Below are positions 1-8,431 of a stretch of DNA of 64,000 bases, piece after piece. The first letter of the stretch is position 1, and every line of letters starts with the position of its first letter. The notes below the pieces were generated by a model. It worked only from the letters and a program-made list of their open reading frames with translations, had not been told where the DNA came from and searched no databases. Origin of the DNA: an uncultured Prevotellaceae bacterium (GTDB lineage: Bacteria > Bacteroidota > Bacteroidia > Bacteroidales > Bacteroidaceae); assembly GCA_900320845.1 (NCBI GenBank), contig ONTS01000001.1:62001-126000 (forward strand). Direction: 5' to 3'. A program made the position numbers and the translations under genes.

Positions 1-1
1 A

Positions 2-1696
2 GTTCTCAATCAAGACTTTTCCGCCTTCACCGAGGGCTCCGAGACAGCCCCGGGTACTACCGACATCAGCACTTACACCGGCAAGTTGCGCACGGAGCTG
101 ACCGGCTGGAGTGGCTCTCGCGTGTATGAGGCAGGCGGTTGTTTGAAGATTGGCGACGGCGGCTATCTGCAGACAGCCAATACCGATATGACTTCCAACG
201 GAGGAAACCTCCGCATCAGCTTCCGCGCAAAGTCTCTCGATGATACTGGAGGCGGCATTCAGCTGTTGCTGAACAGCAGTTACACCGTGACAACTACCGT
301 ATATCTCGACAACGGCGAGTGGACAGACATCGTTGTGATGACCAGCGGCGGCACCGCTACAGGTTATCTGCGTATCAAGCCCTATCTGATAGCCAGCGGC
401 ATGCTCATCGACGATCTGAAGATAGAGACTAGCCAGTCCTTCATCGGTGCTCCCGAGGCTACCCAGCCTACCGTGGTAAGCGACGAGGCATTCACTGCCA
501 CATGGAAAGTGGTGAAGGGTGCCACCAGTTATCTGCTTGATGTGTACACCAAGAACGGCGATGCTAAGGACTATCTGCTGCAGGACGAGGCTGTCGACCC
601 GCCCGCCTCTTCGTATGCTACAACACAGTCGAAGCAGGTGACTGGTTTGCAGGCTGACAAGAAATACTTCTTCACCGTGCGTGCCAAGCGCGACCAGTAT
701 GTCTCCGAATACTCCAACGAGATACAAGTGGTGAAAGCTATCAGCAATATCGATGCTCCCGAAGCCACCGATGCTTCCGATGTGACCTCTACCGGCTTCA
801 CAGCCCACTGGAACGAAGTGGCAATAGCCGAAGGATATGTGGTTACGCTCAATCGTCGCGAGGTGTTAGACCACGACAGCACTGTCAATATCCTCTATGA
901 TGACTTCAGCGGTTTCACCGAAGGCACGCTGAGCAGTCCCTCTTATCCTTATGCTTCCGCCCTCGACGACTACACCTCCGAGCCCGGTTGGACAGGACAC
1001 AGTGCTTCCCTTGCCGCCGCCAACGGTTATTTAGGTCTGAGCCCCTACAGCGGTAGTGGCTATATCTGCACACCCGCACTCGACCTGTCGAAGAGCGAAG
1101 GCAAGTACAAGGTGAAGATGAAGGCTGCCTCCTACTATTATGGCACCTTTAAGGAAGACTCCGTGATGGTCTACTTCTACAACGGTGGCAGCCAGCCCGC
1201 CGACAGTGCTAAGATATACCTCAACGGCGACTTTACCGAGTACACCGTTGAGTGCAGCAAGGGTGCCGCAGAGAGCTATGTTTATATAGAATATGCCGGC
1301 ACCAACAAGTTCTACATGGACGAGTTTGCCGTTATGCAGGACCTGAAGGCTGGCGATGTGTGCACCTCCAGAGTAGCGACCGTCGACGTAGGCAACGTGA
1401 CAGAGTATAAGTTCGACGTACCTCTGAGCGACAAAGTGGGCTACACTTACACCGTGTCAGCCTATGCACCTACCGTGAAAGGTTCATCCTACACCGGCTA
1501 CTATGTAGCAAACATCTACTCATCCAACTCCAACGAGATTATTGTCAACTATAGCGAGCCCACCGGCATCGGCGACATCACCCGTGAGAATACTGCTGAC
1601 AATGTGTGGTACACCCTGCAAGGCATGCGCCTCAATGGCCAGCCTACCACCAAGGGCGTCTACATCTACAATGGCAAGAAGGTAATGGTGAAGTGA
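2..1696 (+). CDS. Secreted fibronectin type III multidomain protein, 5' truncated
   Basis: The reading frame is open to the first bases of the window, so the N-terminus lies upstream; a TTG at 86 is only an internal codon. Two similar modules are visible: a jelly-roll-like adhesin domain beginning with DFSAFTEG and its counterpart DDFSGFTEG, and FN3 domains starting near IGAPEATQP and IDAPEATDA. The last 40 residues (YTLQGMRLNGQ then GVYIYNGKKVMVK) resemble the C-terminal sorting tail of type IX secretion cargo in Bacteroidetes. A surface or extracellular protein is inferred. It lies 44 bases before a secreted C10 protease with the same kind of tail. Substrate unknown. Confidence 0.8.
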   Translation, partial: VLNQDFSAFTEGSETAPGTTDISTYTGKLRTELTGWSGSRVYEAGGCLKIGDGGYLQTANTDMTSNGGNLRISFRAKSLDDTGGGIQLLLNSSYTVTTTVYLDNGEWTDIVVMTSGGTATGYLRIKPYLIASGMLIDDLKIETSQSFIGAPEATQPTVVSDEAFTATWKVVKGATSYLLDVYTKNGDAKDYLLQDEAVDPPASSYATTQSKQVTGLQADKKYFFTVRAKRDQYVSEYSNEIQVVKAISNIDAPEATDASDVTSTGFTAHWNEVAIAEGYVVTLNRREVLDHDSTVNILYDDFSGFTEGTLSSPSYPYASALDDYTSEPGWTGHSASLAAANGYLGLSPYSGSGYICTPALDLSKSEGKYKVKMKAASYYYGTFKEDSVMVYFYNGGSQPADSAKIYLNGDFTEYTVECSKGAAESYVYIEYAGTNKFYMDEFAVMQDLKAGDVCTSRVATVDVGNVTEYKFDVPLSDKVGYTYTVSAYAPTVKGSSYTGYYVANIYSSNSNEIIVNYSEPTGIGDITRENTADNVWYTLQGMRLNGQPTTKGVYIYNGKKVMVK

Positions 1697-1740
1697 GATT
1701 GACATAAGAAACACCTAAAATCCCAATTATCCTATCCACC

Positions 1741-4605
1741 ATGAAAAGAAATGTGTTGATGGTCTGCGCCATGCTTGCAGCCTGTGTGGCATGGGCCGGT
1801 CCTATAGACCTGCGCAAGGCAGAGCAGACAGCACGGCAGTTTATCAGCAGTAGGGGAGTGCCCGGTGCCTCCCCGCTGAAGGCTGTCAGTGTAAACCGCA
1901 CGCTGTCGACGGCAACCACCACCGACGACGCACCATATTATATTTTCAACGTAGGCGATGATGACGGTTTCGTCATCGTCTCAGGCGACGATGCCGCCAT
2001 CCCCGTGCTGGGCTACTCCACCCGTGGCAGCTTCGAAAGCGAAAACATGCCCGACAACCTTCGTCAGTGGCTGTTGCTCAACGAGCGTTATGTGTCACAG
2101 TGCAAGACGCGCACAGGCAGCGTCAAGGTTCCCAGCCATGCCGGAACACCTGTGCAGAACCCGCTGCTGGGCAATATCAAATGGGGACAGGACGACCCCT
2201 ACAACCTGAAGTGCCCCACCTATACCGCAGACGGTGCTGCCAAGCACTACTATGTGGGCTGTGTGGCAACAGCGGCTACACAAATCATGCGCTACCACTC
2301 CTATCCGCCGCAGGGTAACGACAGCAAGACGTACACCGATGCCCAAGGATGCGGACAGACATTGAGTGCAGACTTCGGCAGCACCACCTACGAATGGTCG
2401 AACATACTGAACGACTATCGTACGACAGAAGGCAACACTGCACAGAAGGATGCCGTCAGCACCCTGGCATACCATTTCGGCGTGGCTGTTGACATGGAAT
2501 ACAAAGTAGGAGGCAGCGGTGCCGTGTCGCCCATCGTGCCCCATGCCTTCAGACATTACTTCCGTTACGACGACGGCACCGTGATGCGCAAGCGCAACTA
2601 CTACGACACCTCCGAGTGGCTGAGCATCATCAAGGCAGAAATCGACGCCAAGCGTCCTGTGTACTACGCAGCTTCGAGCGAAGACGGACTTGGCGGTCAT
2701 GCCTTCGTGTGCGACGGTTACGACAGCGAAGACTTTGTACACATCAACTGGGGATGGTACGGCAACTACAACGGCTACTTCAGTGTCAATCACCTTGAGC
2801 CCGAAGGACTGGGCGAAGGAGGTGGCATGGGACAGTACAATGTCGATCAGGAAATCATCACTGGCATACGTCCTCCCTCATCCGAAGCCAGTGCCTACGA
2901 GCGTCCGCTGTACTTCTCCACCATGATGACATGCAGCGAGTTTGACACCCAGTTCTCCATCGGCGGAACGATAGAGAACTTCGAGGTGACACCCTTCACC
3001 GGTCAGATAGCCGCTGTGCTCGAGCGCGACGGCAATGTGCTGGCGGTGCTCAAGGAAGAGACAAAGAACATCAATGCCTATGCCAACCGCCGCACCGGCT
3101 ACACCATGGGATTTGTGGTGCGCGACGTGAACAAGAGCGTGCCCACCACCATTGCCAACGGCGATGCATACGTGCGTCTGATGTTCCGCGAGGATGCCGG
3201 CGATGCCTGGAAGTTCATGCGTCATGCCGTAGGCCGCAACCCGCAGAACATACCCTACAGCGACCGTATCAAGGTGCGCGTAAACAACGGCACCATCGTG
3301 ATAGAAGGAGTGGAAACACCTGTGCCTGATGTGACACTGACCGAAAAGCTGGAGTCGGCATTCGATGAGATTTATGCCAAGGGCTCTATGCTGCTGCCGG
3401 TGACACTGCGCAATGACTCCAAGCACCTCAACCTGCAAAACATCGTAGTACGTTTCCAGTCGGTAGACGACAATAGCAAGGTCTACGACTACGAGAATCC
3501 AGTGAACATCTATACCGGCAGTATCGAGCAGTTGCGTTTCCTCATCAATCTCAACGCTGAGATGCCCGCCGGTGACTACCGCGTCATCCTGTTCGAGAAA
3601 GGATTTGAGAACTATCCCTTCACCGAGCAGTATACATCCGATGTGTTCACCGTTCTTCCCGAGTCCGACTATCCCGTGCTGCATCTCGCACAGAATGTGT
3701 TGTGGCAGCGTTCCGACGGTCAGCTCATAGCCAACCAGGGCGATGGTGTGACCTTTGGTGTGAATACCCGCAACTACGGCTCTTCCGGAAAGGTGGGCGT
3801 GATACTGTCGCTTGTTGATGTAAACAATACCGATAAGCGTTACATCTATCGTCAGAGTGATGCCGATTTCACCCAAGGAGAGTCGAAGATACTGTCCTTC
3901 TATCGTCCGATGTCTGTCGATCCAGGTACCTATCGTATTCAGGTGAGCTATGTGACAGCTGACGGCAACGTCGTCGACGACCCCATGTCGCTCCACTACG
4001 ACGAACGCATCACCATTGGCGCCGGCACCAACGTCAAGCTGAACGGTGTGGCTGTCAACCTGCCCGACGAAGTGGTGAAAGGCTCACGTCTCACAGGTAG
4101 CGTCACCTTCGAGGCTCCCGCAGCCTTCAACGGTGCCATATATGTGCGCATGCGTCAGTACACGCTGACCAACGGAGGCATTATTTCCATGGGTAATACC
4201 AGCATCGCAGCAGGTAACCAGCACACGGTGAACGTTTCAAGCATCATCAACTTTGCCTTAGGTCGCTACATCCTGATGTATGACTTCGGTTCTTCTTCCA
4301 CCGCCTACGTGGGCAACTACAATAAGGTGTACAAGCTCATCGACGTGGTCGACCAATCCACCGGTGTAGCTACCTTGAAGGATGCTGCCTCCAAGACTGC
4401 CGTCTTTGTAGACCAGGACCGCCTGTGTGTAGCAACGAAGAACGGTGTGAGTGTACAGGCTATCGAAGTGATGAACGTCTCTGGTCAGCTGTTGGCATCC
4501 GTGCGTCAGCGTAACGATCTCGATGCTTCCGCTCTGCACGGCGTGCTCATCGTGAAAGTCACCACCAATGAGGGTGTCACCACGCAGAAGATAGTGAAGC
4601 CCTAA
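1741..4605 (+). CDS. C10 family cysteine peptidase (streptopain-like), secreted
   Basis: A 954-residue preproprotein. It has a signal peptide (residues 1-20), a Spi-type propeptide at about 25-125, and a C10 papain-fold catalytic domain at about 140-375. The catalytic Cys is C174 in YYVGCVATAATQ and the catalytic His is H320 in GLGGHAFVCDGY; HINWGWYG (334-341) supplies the conserved Asn/Trp region. Streptopain is about 400 residues, so the remaining 550 residues are extra beta-rich domains. The end (VMNVSGQLLASV ... GVLIVKVTTNEG) is a type A sorting domain, which implies export by the type IX system and surface attachment or release. Extracellular proteolysis is inferred from the family. It is probably cotranscribed with the upstream FN3 gene; a strong hairpin follows. 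Confidence 0.93.
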   Translation: MKRNVLMVCAMLAACVAWAGPIDLRKAEQTARQFISSRGVPGASPLKAVSVNRTLSTATTTDDAPYYIFNVGDDDGFVIVSGDDAAIPVLGYSTRGSFESENMPDNLRQWLLLNERYVSQCKTRTGSVKVPSHAGTPVQNPLLGNIKWGQDDPYNLKCPTYTADGAAKHYYVGCVATAATQIMRYHSYPPQGNDSKTYTDAQGCGQTLSADFGSTTYEWSNILNDYRTTEGNTAQKDAVSTLAYHFGVAVDMEYKVGGSGAVSPIVPHAFRHYFRYDDGTVMRKRNYYDTSEWLSIIKAEIDAKRPVYYAASSEDGLGGHAFVCDGYDSEDFVHINWGWYGNYNGYFSVNHLEPEGLGEGGGMGQYNVDQEIITGIRPPSSEASAYERPLYFSTMMTCSEFDTQFSIGGTIENFEVTPFTGQIAAVLERDGNVLAVLKEETKNINAYANRRTGYTMGFVVRDVNKSVPTTIANGDAYVRLMFREDAGDAWKFMRHAVGRNPQNIPYSDRIKVRVNNGTIVIEGVETPVPDVTLTEKLESAFDEIYAKGSMLLPVTLRNDSKHLNLQNIVVRFQSVDDNSKVYDYENPVNIYTGSIEQLRFLINLNAEMPAGDYRVILFEKGFENYPFTEQYTSDVFTVLPESDYPVLHLAQNVLWQRSDGQLIANQGDGVTFGVNTRNYGSSGKVGVILSLVDVNNTDKRYIYRQSDADFTQGESKILSFYRPMSVDPGTYRIQVSYVTADGNVVDDPMSLHYDERITIGAGTNVKLNGVAVNLPDEVVKGSRLTGSVTFEAPAAFNGAIYVRMRQYTLTNGGIISMGNTSIAAGNQHTVNVSSIINFALGRYILMYDFGSSSTAYVGNYNKVYKLIDVVDQSTGVATLKDAASKTAVFVDQDRLCVATKNGVSVQAIEVMNVSGQLLASVRQRNDLDASALHGVLIVKVTTNEGVTTQKIVKP

Positions 4606-4650
4606 GCCAGCATTGCAGAGCCGTCAAGGCTCCCAAGCATATCCCTTTCT

Positions 4651-4690
4651 GCTCCGGAGTGCCGCAAAGCCTCCGGAGCAGAGATGTTTT
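4651..4690 (+). terminator. Rho-independent terminator after the C10 peptidase
   Basis: Perfect 9-bp stem GCTCCGGAG/CTCCGGAGC (4651-4659 with 4671-4679), followed a few bases later by five T at 4686-4690. Confidence 0.75.
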
Positions 4691-4772
4691 TGTGCTCTCC
4701 TAACCGATGGAAGGGCACAGAGCAAGCAATAGAAGGGCAATACGCGAGGTGCTCAAAAAAATCAGTCATATT

Positions 4773-4802
4773 TTGCATGTTATTTATTTTTATATAACTT
4801 TG
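4773..4802 (+). promoter_or_regulatory. Bacteroidales-type promoter of the uracil/xanthine permease
   Basis: The -7 box TAACTTTG is at 4795-4802, with TTG of the -33 element at 4773-4775 and a 19-base spacer. The expected RNA start near 4809 leaves a leader of about 83 bases with a short stem (GACGT/ACGTC) around 4812-4831; no known riboswitch is recognised in it. Confidence 0.75.
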
Positions 4803-4891
4803 CACCAATTTGAGACGTACGGTCCCGACGTCTTTAGTGGTTCGTTTGGCGAGTGCGGCTCATCAGATGTATCACTTTTTTCCTTAACGTT

Positions 4892-6124
4892 ATGACACTA
4901 TCCTTTCCTTCTGTGCGCCAAATAGTTGTGGGCGTTCAGTTCTTGTTTGTGGCATTTGGTTCCACAGTGTTAGTGCCGTTGCTGACAGGTTTAGACCCAG
5001 CAACGGCATTATTTTCAGCCGGCATAGGCACCTTGCTTTTCCATTTAGTAACACGAGGGCAGGTGCCTATTTTTCTTGGTAGCAGTTTTGCCTTCATCGT
5101 TCCCATACAGTTGGCGGCCGCGCAGTGGGGCTGGTCGGGCGTGATGACGAGCATTGCCGGCATCTCTGTGATATACTTTGTGGCCGCTACGCTGATACGT
5201 CTGCGCGGTGTGGAAATCATACAGAAATTTTTTCCGCCCGTCGTGATAGGTCCTGTCATCATGCTGATAGGTCTTTCGTTGTCGGGCACGGGAGTAGAGA
5301 TGGCTTCCGACAACTGGCTGCTGGCATTCGCCGCCCTGATTACGGCTGTCGTCGTCATGCTTTTAGGTCGAGGTTTGTTGCGTTTGCTCCCCATCTTGGC
5401 TGCCATCGTCGTGGGCTATGTGTTGGCATTGTGTCTGGGCGAGGTCGACCTGTCGCCCGTTGCCGCCGCACCATGGTTCGCCCTGCCCTCCAATGTGGCC
5501 CATCCCATTGCGCCGATGTTGTCGTGGGAGCCCTTTGTATATATGATGCCCGTGGCGTTTGCCGTCGTCGTCGAACATATCGGCGACGTGTACACCATCA
5601 GCAATGTTGCCGGAGTGAACTTCTCGCACAAACCGGGCTTGCATCGCACCATGGCTGGCGACGGTCTTGCCTGCCTGTCGGCGGCATTGTTAGGCGGTCC
5701 TCCCGTGACCACCTACAGTGAGGTGACGGGTGCGGTGCAGCTGACGAAGGTCACCAATCCCGTTGTTATCCGCGTGGCGGCTGTCACAGCGTTGTTGTTC
5801 TCCGTCTTCGGAAAGTTGAGCGGTGTGTTGCAGAGCATTCCAACGGGTGTTCTCGGCGGTGTGATGCTATTGCTTTTTGGTACCATCACGACGGTGGGCC
5901 TGCAGAATCTGGTACATAATAAAGTAGACTTCACTCAGACGCGCAACATCTTGATAGCCGGCGGCGTGCTGACGACAGGTGTGGGCGGCGCCGTGCTCTC
6001 TATCGGCACTTTCTCGCTGAAAGGCGTAGGCCTGGCAGCCATCGTGGGCCTCGTGCTGAACGTAGTGTTGCCGAAGGTGAAGAAGGGCAACGATAACGAT
6101 GCTTTGCAAGCAAAGCAGTTATGA
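4892..6124 (+). CDS. uraA: Uracil/xanthine permease (NCS2 family)
   Basis: A 410-residue inner-membrane protein of the nucleobase:cation symporter-2 family with about 12-14 membrane segments. Family landmarks are FLGSSFAFIVPIQ near residue 65, VVEHIGDVYTISN near 225, and TTYSEVTGAVQLTKVTNP near 270, the transport motif of UraA-like proteins. It should import uracil or xanthine with protons for salvage. The ATG at 4892 is chosen because it begins the normal N-terminus (MTLSFPSVRQIVVGVQFLFV); an upstream in-frame GTG at 4853 adds an atypical stretch. It has its own promoter and ends against a bidirectional hairpin. Substrate choice between uracil and xanthine is open. Confidence 0.88.
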   Translation: MTLSFPSVRQIVVGVQFLFVAFGSTVLVPLLTGLDPATALFSAGIGTLLFHLVTRGQVPIFLGSSFAFIVPIQLAAAQWGWSGVMTSIAGISVIYFVAATLIRLRGVEIIQKFFPPVVIGPVIMLIGLSLSGTGVEMASDNWLLAFAALITAVVVMLLGRGLLRLLPILAAIVVGYVLALCLGEVDLSPVAAAPWFALPSNVAHPIAPMLSWEPFVYMMPVAFAVVVEHIGDVYTISNVAGVNFSHKPGLHRTMAGDGLACLSAALLGGPPVTTYSEVTGAVQLTKVTNPVVIRVAAVTALLFSVFGKLSGVLQSIPTGVLGGVMLLLFGTITTVGLQNLVHNKVDFTQTRNILIAGGVLTTGVGGAVLSIGTFSLKGVGLAAIVGLVLNVVLPKVKKGNDNDALQAKQL

Positions 6125-6212
6125 GTTATAAGTTTTGTGTTATGAGTGATTGTAAACGATAACGCTGGCGCTGAGGGGAATTGATGGGATTGTTGTTTGT
6201 CTTCTTTTGAAA

Positions 6213-6256
6213 ACCAAAATCGTCGACTTTGGTGACCAGTTTCGTCGAATAGGTTT
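6213..6256. repeat. 22-base-period palindromic repeat, site A
   Basis: Two adjacent 22-base units, 6213-6234 and 6235-6256, each starting ACC and carrying TCGTCGA in the middle. The first is a near-perfect palindrome (ACCAAAATCGTCGA ... TTTGGT), and the junction reads TTTGGTGACCA. Related units occur at 30053-30096, 63711-63775 and 56719-56743. Confidence 0.75.
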
Positions 6257-6302
6257 GTTAAAGTTCTCCGTTGGTGGGGCAATGGGGGAAGTTTAGTAAC
6301 GC

Positions 6303-6346
6303 AAAATCACTGATATTGCACTCCAATATCAGTGATTTTGTATTTC
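6303..6346. repeat. ATATCAGTGAT palindrome pair, also a terminator-like hairpin
   Basis: AAAATCACTGATATTG (6303-6318) pairs perfectly with its complement at 6324-6339 across five bases. The two units start exactly 22 bases apart (6303 and 6325). It lies between the converging permease and queC genes, so it probably works as a bidirectional terminator. The same core recurs at 29968-30011. Confidence 0.75.
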
Positions 6347-6391
6347 GCTTGTTGTTTATCGGTATGGTTACGAGTGTCGGGTTGTTGATTG

Positions 6392-7063
6392 TTATTCCTC
6401 GGTGCTTTCTTCTTCGTAGGGGGTGTTGTCCACTATTCCCGCCTCTTTAAGTGCCTGTTTTCTTTCCTGACATGTTGCGCATCGTCCGCACTGCTGTTCA
6501 CCTCCTTTGTAGCACGACCATGTTTCCGCATAGTCAATGCCGAGTTTGGCTCCGTGTCGTGCTATCTCTGTCTTAGAGATATTGGTATAGGGTGCGCAGA
6601 TGGTGATGCCGTCGTAGGTGCCGTGTTGCATGGCTTGCGACATGGCATCGATGAATGCTGGCCGGCAGTCGGGGTAGATGTCGTGGTCGCCGCCGTGGTT
6701 GGCTATCATGACGCGTTGCAGTCCGTTGCTTTCTGCCATGCCGCAGGCTACGGCGAGCATGATGCCGTTGCGGAAGGGTACCACGGTCGACTTCATGTTT
6801 TCCTCTGCGTAGGTGCCTTCGGGTATAGCTTCGGATCCGTCGAGCAGGGCAGAGTGGAAGTATTGGTGTATGAAGGCAAGGGGGATGACGATGATGGGTA
6901 TGCCGAGTCGCTGGCAGTGTAGCTTAGCCTTGCTTATTTCTTGTTCGGCATGGTTACTTCCATAGTCGAAGGACAGGGCGAGGGCGATGGAGTCCTGATA
7001 CTCGTAGAGCATCGTGATGGAGTCCATGCCGCCTGACAGGCAGATAACAGAGTCATTACTCAT
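6392..7063 (-). CDS. queC: 7-cyano-7-deazaguanine synthase QueC
   Basis: A 223-residue cytosolic ligase that converts 7-carboxy-7-deazaguanine to preQ0 with ammonia and ATP, in queuosine biosynthesis. The PP-loop is SGGMDS (residues 10-15). ANHGGDHDIYPDCRPAF is the family signature, and the C-terminal zinc site is C-YKGGEQQ-C-GR-C-AT-C. Length matches the family. No other queuosine gene is in the window. The ATPase gene 45 bases upstream on the same strand may share its transcript; no promoter was seen in the gap. Confidence 0.95.
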   Translation of the reverse strand: MSNDSVICLSGGMDSITMLYEYQDSIALALSFDYGSNHAEQEISKAKLHCQRLGIPIIVIPLAFIHQYFHSALLDGSEAIPEGTYAEENMKSTVVPFRNGIMLAVACGMAESNGLQRVMIANHGGDHDIYPDCRPAFIDAMSQAMQHGTYDGITICAPYTNISKTEIARHGAKLGIDYAETWSCYKGGEQQCGRCATCQERKQALKEAGIVDNTPYEEESTEE

Positions 7064-7108
7064 AACTTATAGCTTAGAAAATATAGCTTAAAATTCAAAC
7101 TCCGAGGC

Positions 7109-8206
7109 TTACTTCAGTGCCAGGTTGTAGTTGTAGTAGCGTGTGTTTCCGGTGATGTCCTCTTTTATTTTCAGGAACGGTGGGAAACGCACGTCATTGT
7201 GTTCTTGTATGCCTTTTGTCTCGAGGATGGTGAGTCCCTGGTGTGGTGAGAGGTAGGTGTCGAGTTCGAAGTATTGTCCTTTCCAGATGAATGAGTGTCT
7301 CTGTTTGTTGATGGTTTGTCTATAGGGGTCAGCCTGCTGCATCATGGAGCGGTATATGTTGGGCGACACCTGTCTTTCGGTGACGAGTTCTTCGGTGGGT
7401 GAGAGCTTGCGCTTCATGGTATGTACGTAGACATATTTTCCTCCGAAGGAACGCTTCCTGAGCCTTACTTCGCATCCTGGTTCTGCCACGAGGTACGTCT
7501 GTGTGATGTGGCTTTCGGTGTTTTGTGGCAGGTCGCCAATCACTTCGACGATGTATTTGCGTTCTTCCTCGATGGTTTGTGGCAATTCGAGCACGTTGGC
7601 TATTTCCTTCACTACGCGGTTGAGCTTTCTGTCGAAGTCTTCGTCGTTGTTTATGACGCGCAGGTGTGGGTGTCCTGTCCATGCTTCGATGACCTTCTTG
7701 TCGAGCATGCGTGCTATCTTGAGTCCTTCTTCGTCTGCTTTCTCGTTTCGTGCGGCGTTGTTGGCAATGGTGTAGAACTGTTCAGCTCCGTCGGCAGCAC
7801 TCACCAGGTGCAGTACGGCATCATAACGCAGTTCGCGCAGTTCCTCGGTGGTGACACCTACGGCGCGTGTCAGTTCGCGCCACATGTCGGGCTGCATGTA
7901 TGCCGAAATGTCCATGGCGCCACGGTCGCATACGATGACAGCCGGCTCGGTACATGCCCGTGCCATACGCATGAACTTGTCTTCGAGCGCGAGCTGTATT
8001 TCGAGGGTGGCTTTTTCGCCTTCGTAGAAAAAATCTTCGTTCTTGGTCAGATAGTTCATTCCTGCCTGTGTGAACATGGTGGGCACTTCGGGAATGCAGA
8101 AGACTTTGTATCCTATAGATGAGAAATGTTCGATGACACGAACGAGTGCGCTGGTCTTTCCGGCACAAGGTCCGCCAGTGAGTACGATGCGTTTGATGTC
8201 GTTCAT
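7109..8206 (-). CDS. AAA family ATPase with C-terminal CYTH-like domain (TTD14-like)
   Basis: 365 residues. The N-terminal half is a P-loop NTPase (AAA_28 type) with Walker A GGPCAGKTS (residues 11-19) and the acidic CDRGAMD motif near 95. The C-terminal half (about 215-365) looks like a CYTH/triphosphate-tunnel barrel: EERKYIVEV opening, then alternating basic/acidic strands (EVRLRKRSFGG, VHTMKRKLS, LDTYLSPHQGLTILETKG). The arrangement resembles TTD14, a GTP- and phosphoinositide-binding protein of animals; the bacterial role is unknown. A nucleotide or polyphosphate ligand is inferred. A promoter is seen immediately upstream on the minus strand. Confidence 0.8.
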   Translation of the reverse strand: MNDIKRIVLTGGPCAGKTSALVRVIEHFSSIGYKVFCIPEVPTMFTQAGMNYLTKNEDFFYEGEKATLEIQLALEDKFMRMARACTEPAVIVCDRGAMDISAYMQPDMWRELTRAVGVTTEELRELRYDAVLHLVSAADGAEQFYTIANNAARNEKADEEGLKIARMLDKKVIEAWTGHPHLRVINNDEDFDRKLNRVVKEIANVLELPQTIEEERKYIVEVIGDLPQNTESHITQTYLVAEPGCEVRLRKRSFGGKYVYVHTMKRKLSPTEELVTERQVSPNIYRSMMQQADPYRQTINKQRHSFIWKGQYFELDTYLSPHQGLTILETKGIQEHNDVRFPPFLKIKEDITGNTRYYNYNLALK

Positions 8207-8242
8207 TGTAGGTTGGGAGTTATGAGTTTTGTGTTATTGTTG

Positions 8243-8250
8243 CAAAGTTA
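8243..8250 (-). promoter_or_regulatory. -7 box for the TTD14-like ATPase gene
   Basis: Minus strand TAACTTTG at 8243-8250, about 37 bases before the ATG. Confidence 0.6.
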
Positions 8251-8354
8251 ATCTTTTCGTACGTTATGCGTATGGTTTCGTGTATTTTTCTTTTTGCTGC
8301 GAGTTTGTGGCGGTGGGATATGCGGTTGTGGTTATATTTTTTTCGTTTGAGGGC

Positions 8355-8383
8355 TTGTTTGCTGCATGTTTTATATAACTTTG
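8355..8383 (+). promoter_or_regulatory. Promoter of the PBP1A gene
   Basis: The -7 box TAACTTTG at 8376-8383, with TTG at 8355-8357, lies downstream of an in-frame ATG at 8366. This rules out that ATG and supports the start at 8432. Confidence 0.75.
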
Positions 8384-8431
8384 CACTTTATAGCGGTGTG
8401 TATCTTGGCACATCTGCGAAGAAAAGCAATT

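Noticed and set aside
2095..3996. Long minus-strand frames of 232 and 372 residues inside the C10 peptidase
   Set aside because: They are Val/His-rich antisense shadows of a well-supported gene, with no signal or domain.
4809..4891. Purine riboswitch before the uracil/xanthine permease
   Set aside because: The leader is about 83 bases and lacks the conserved purine-aptamer loops; only a 5-bp stem is visible.
6213..6346. CRISPR array
   Set aside because: The units are adjacent without spacers, only two per site, and no cas gene is present.
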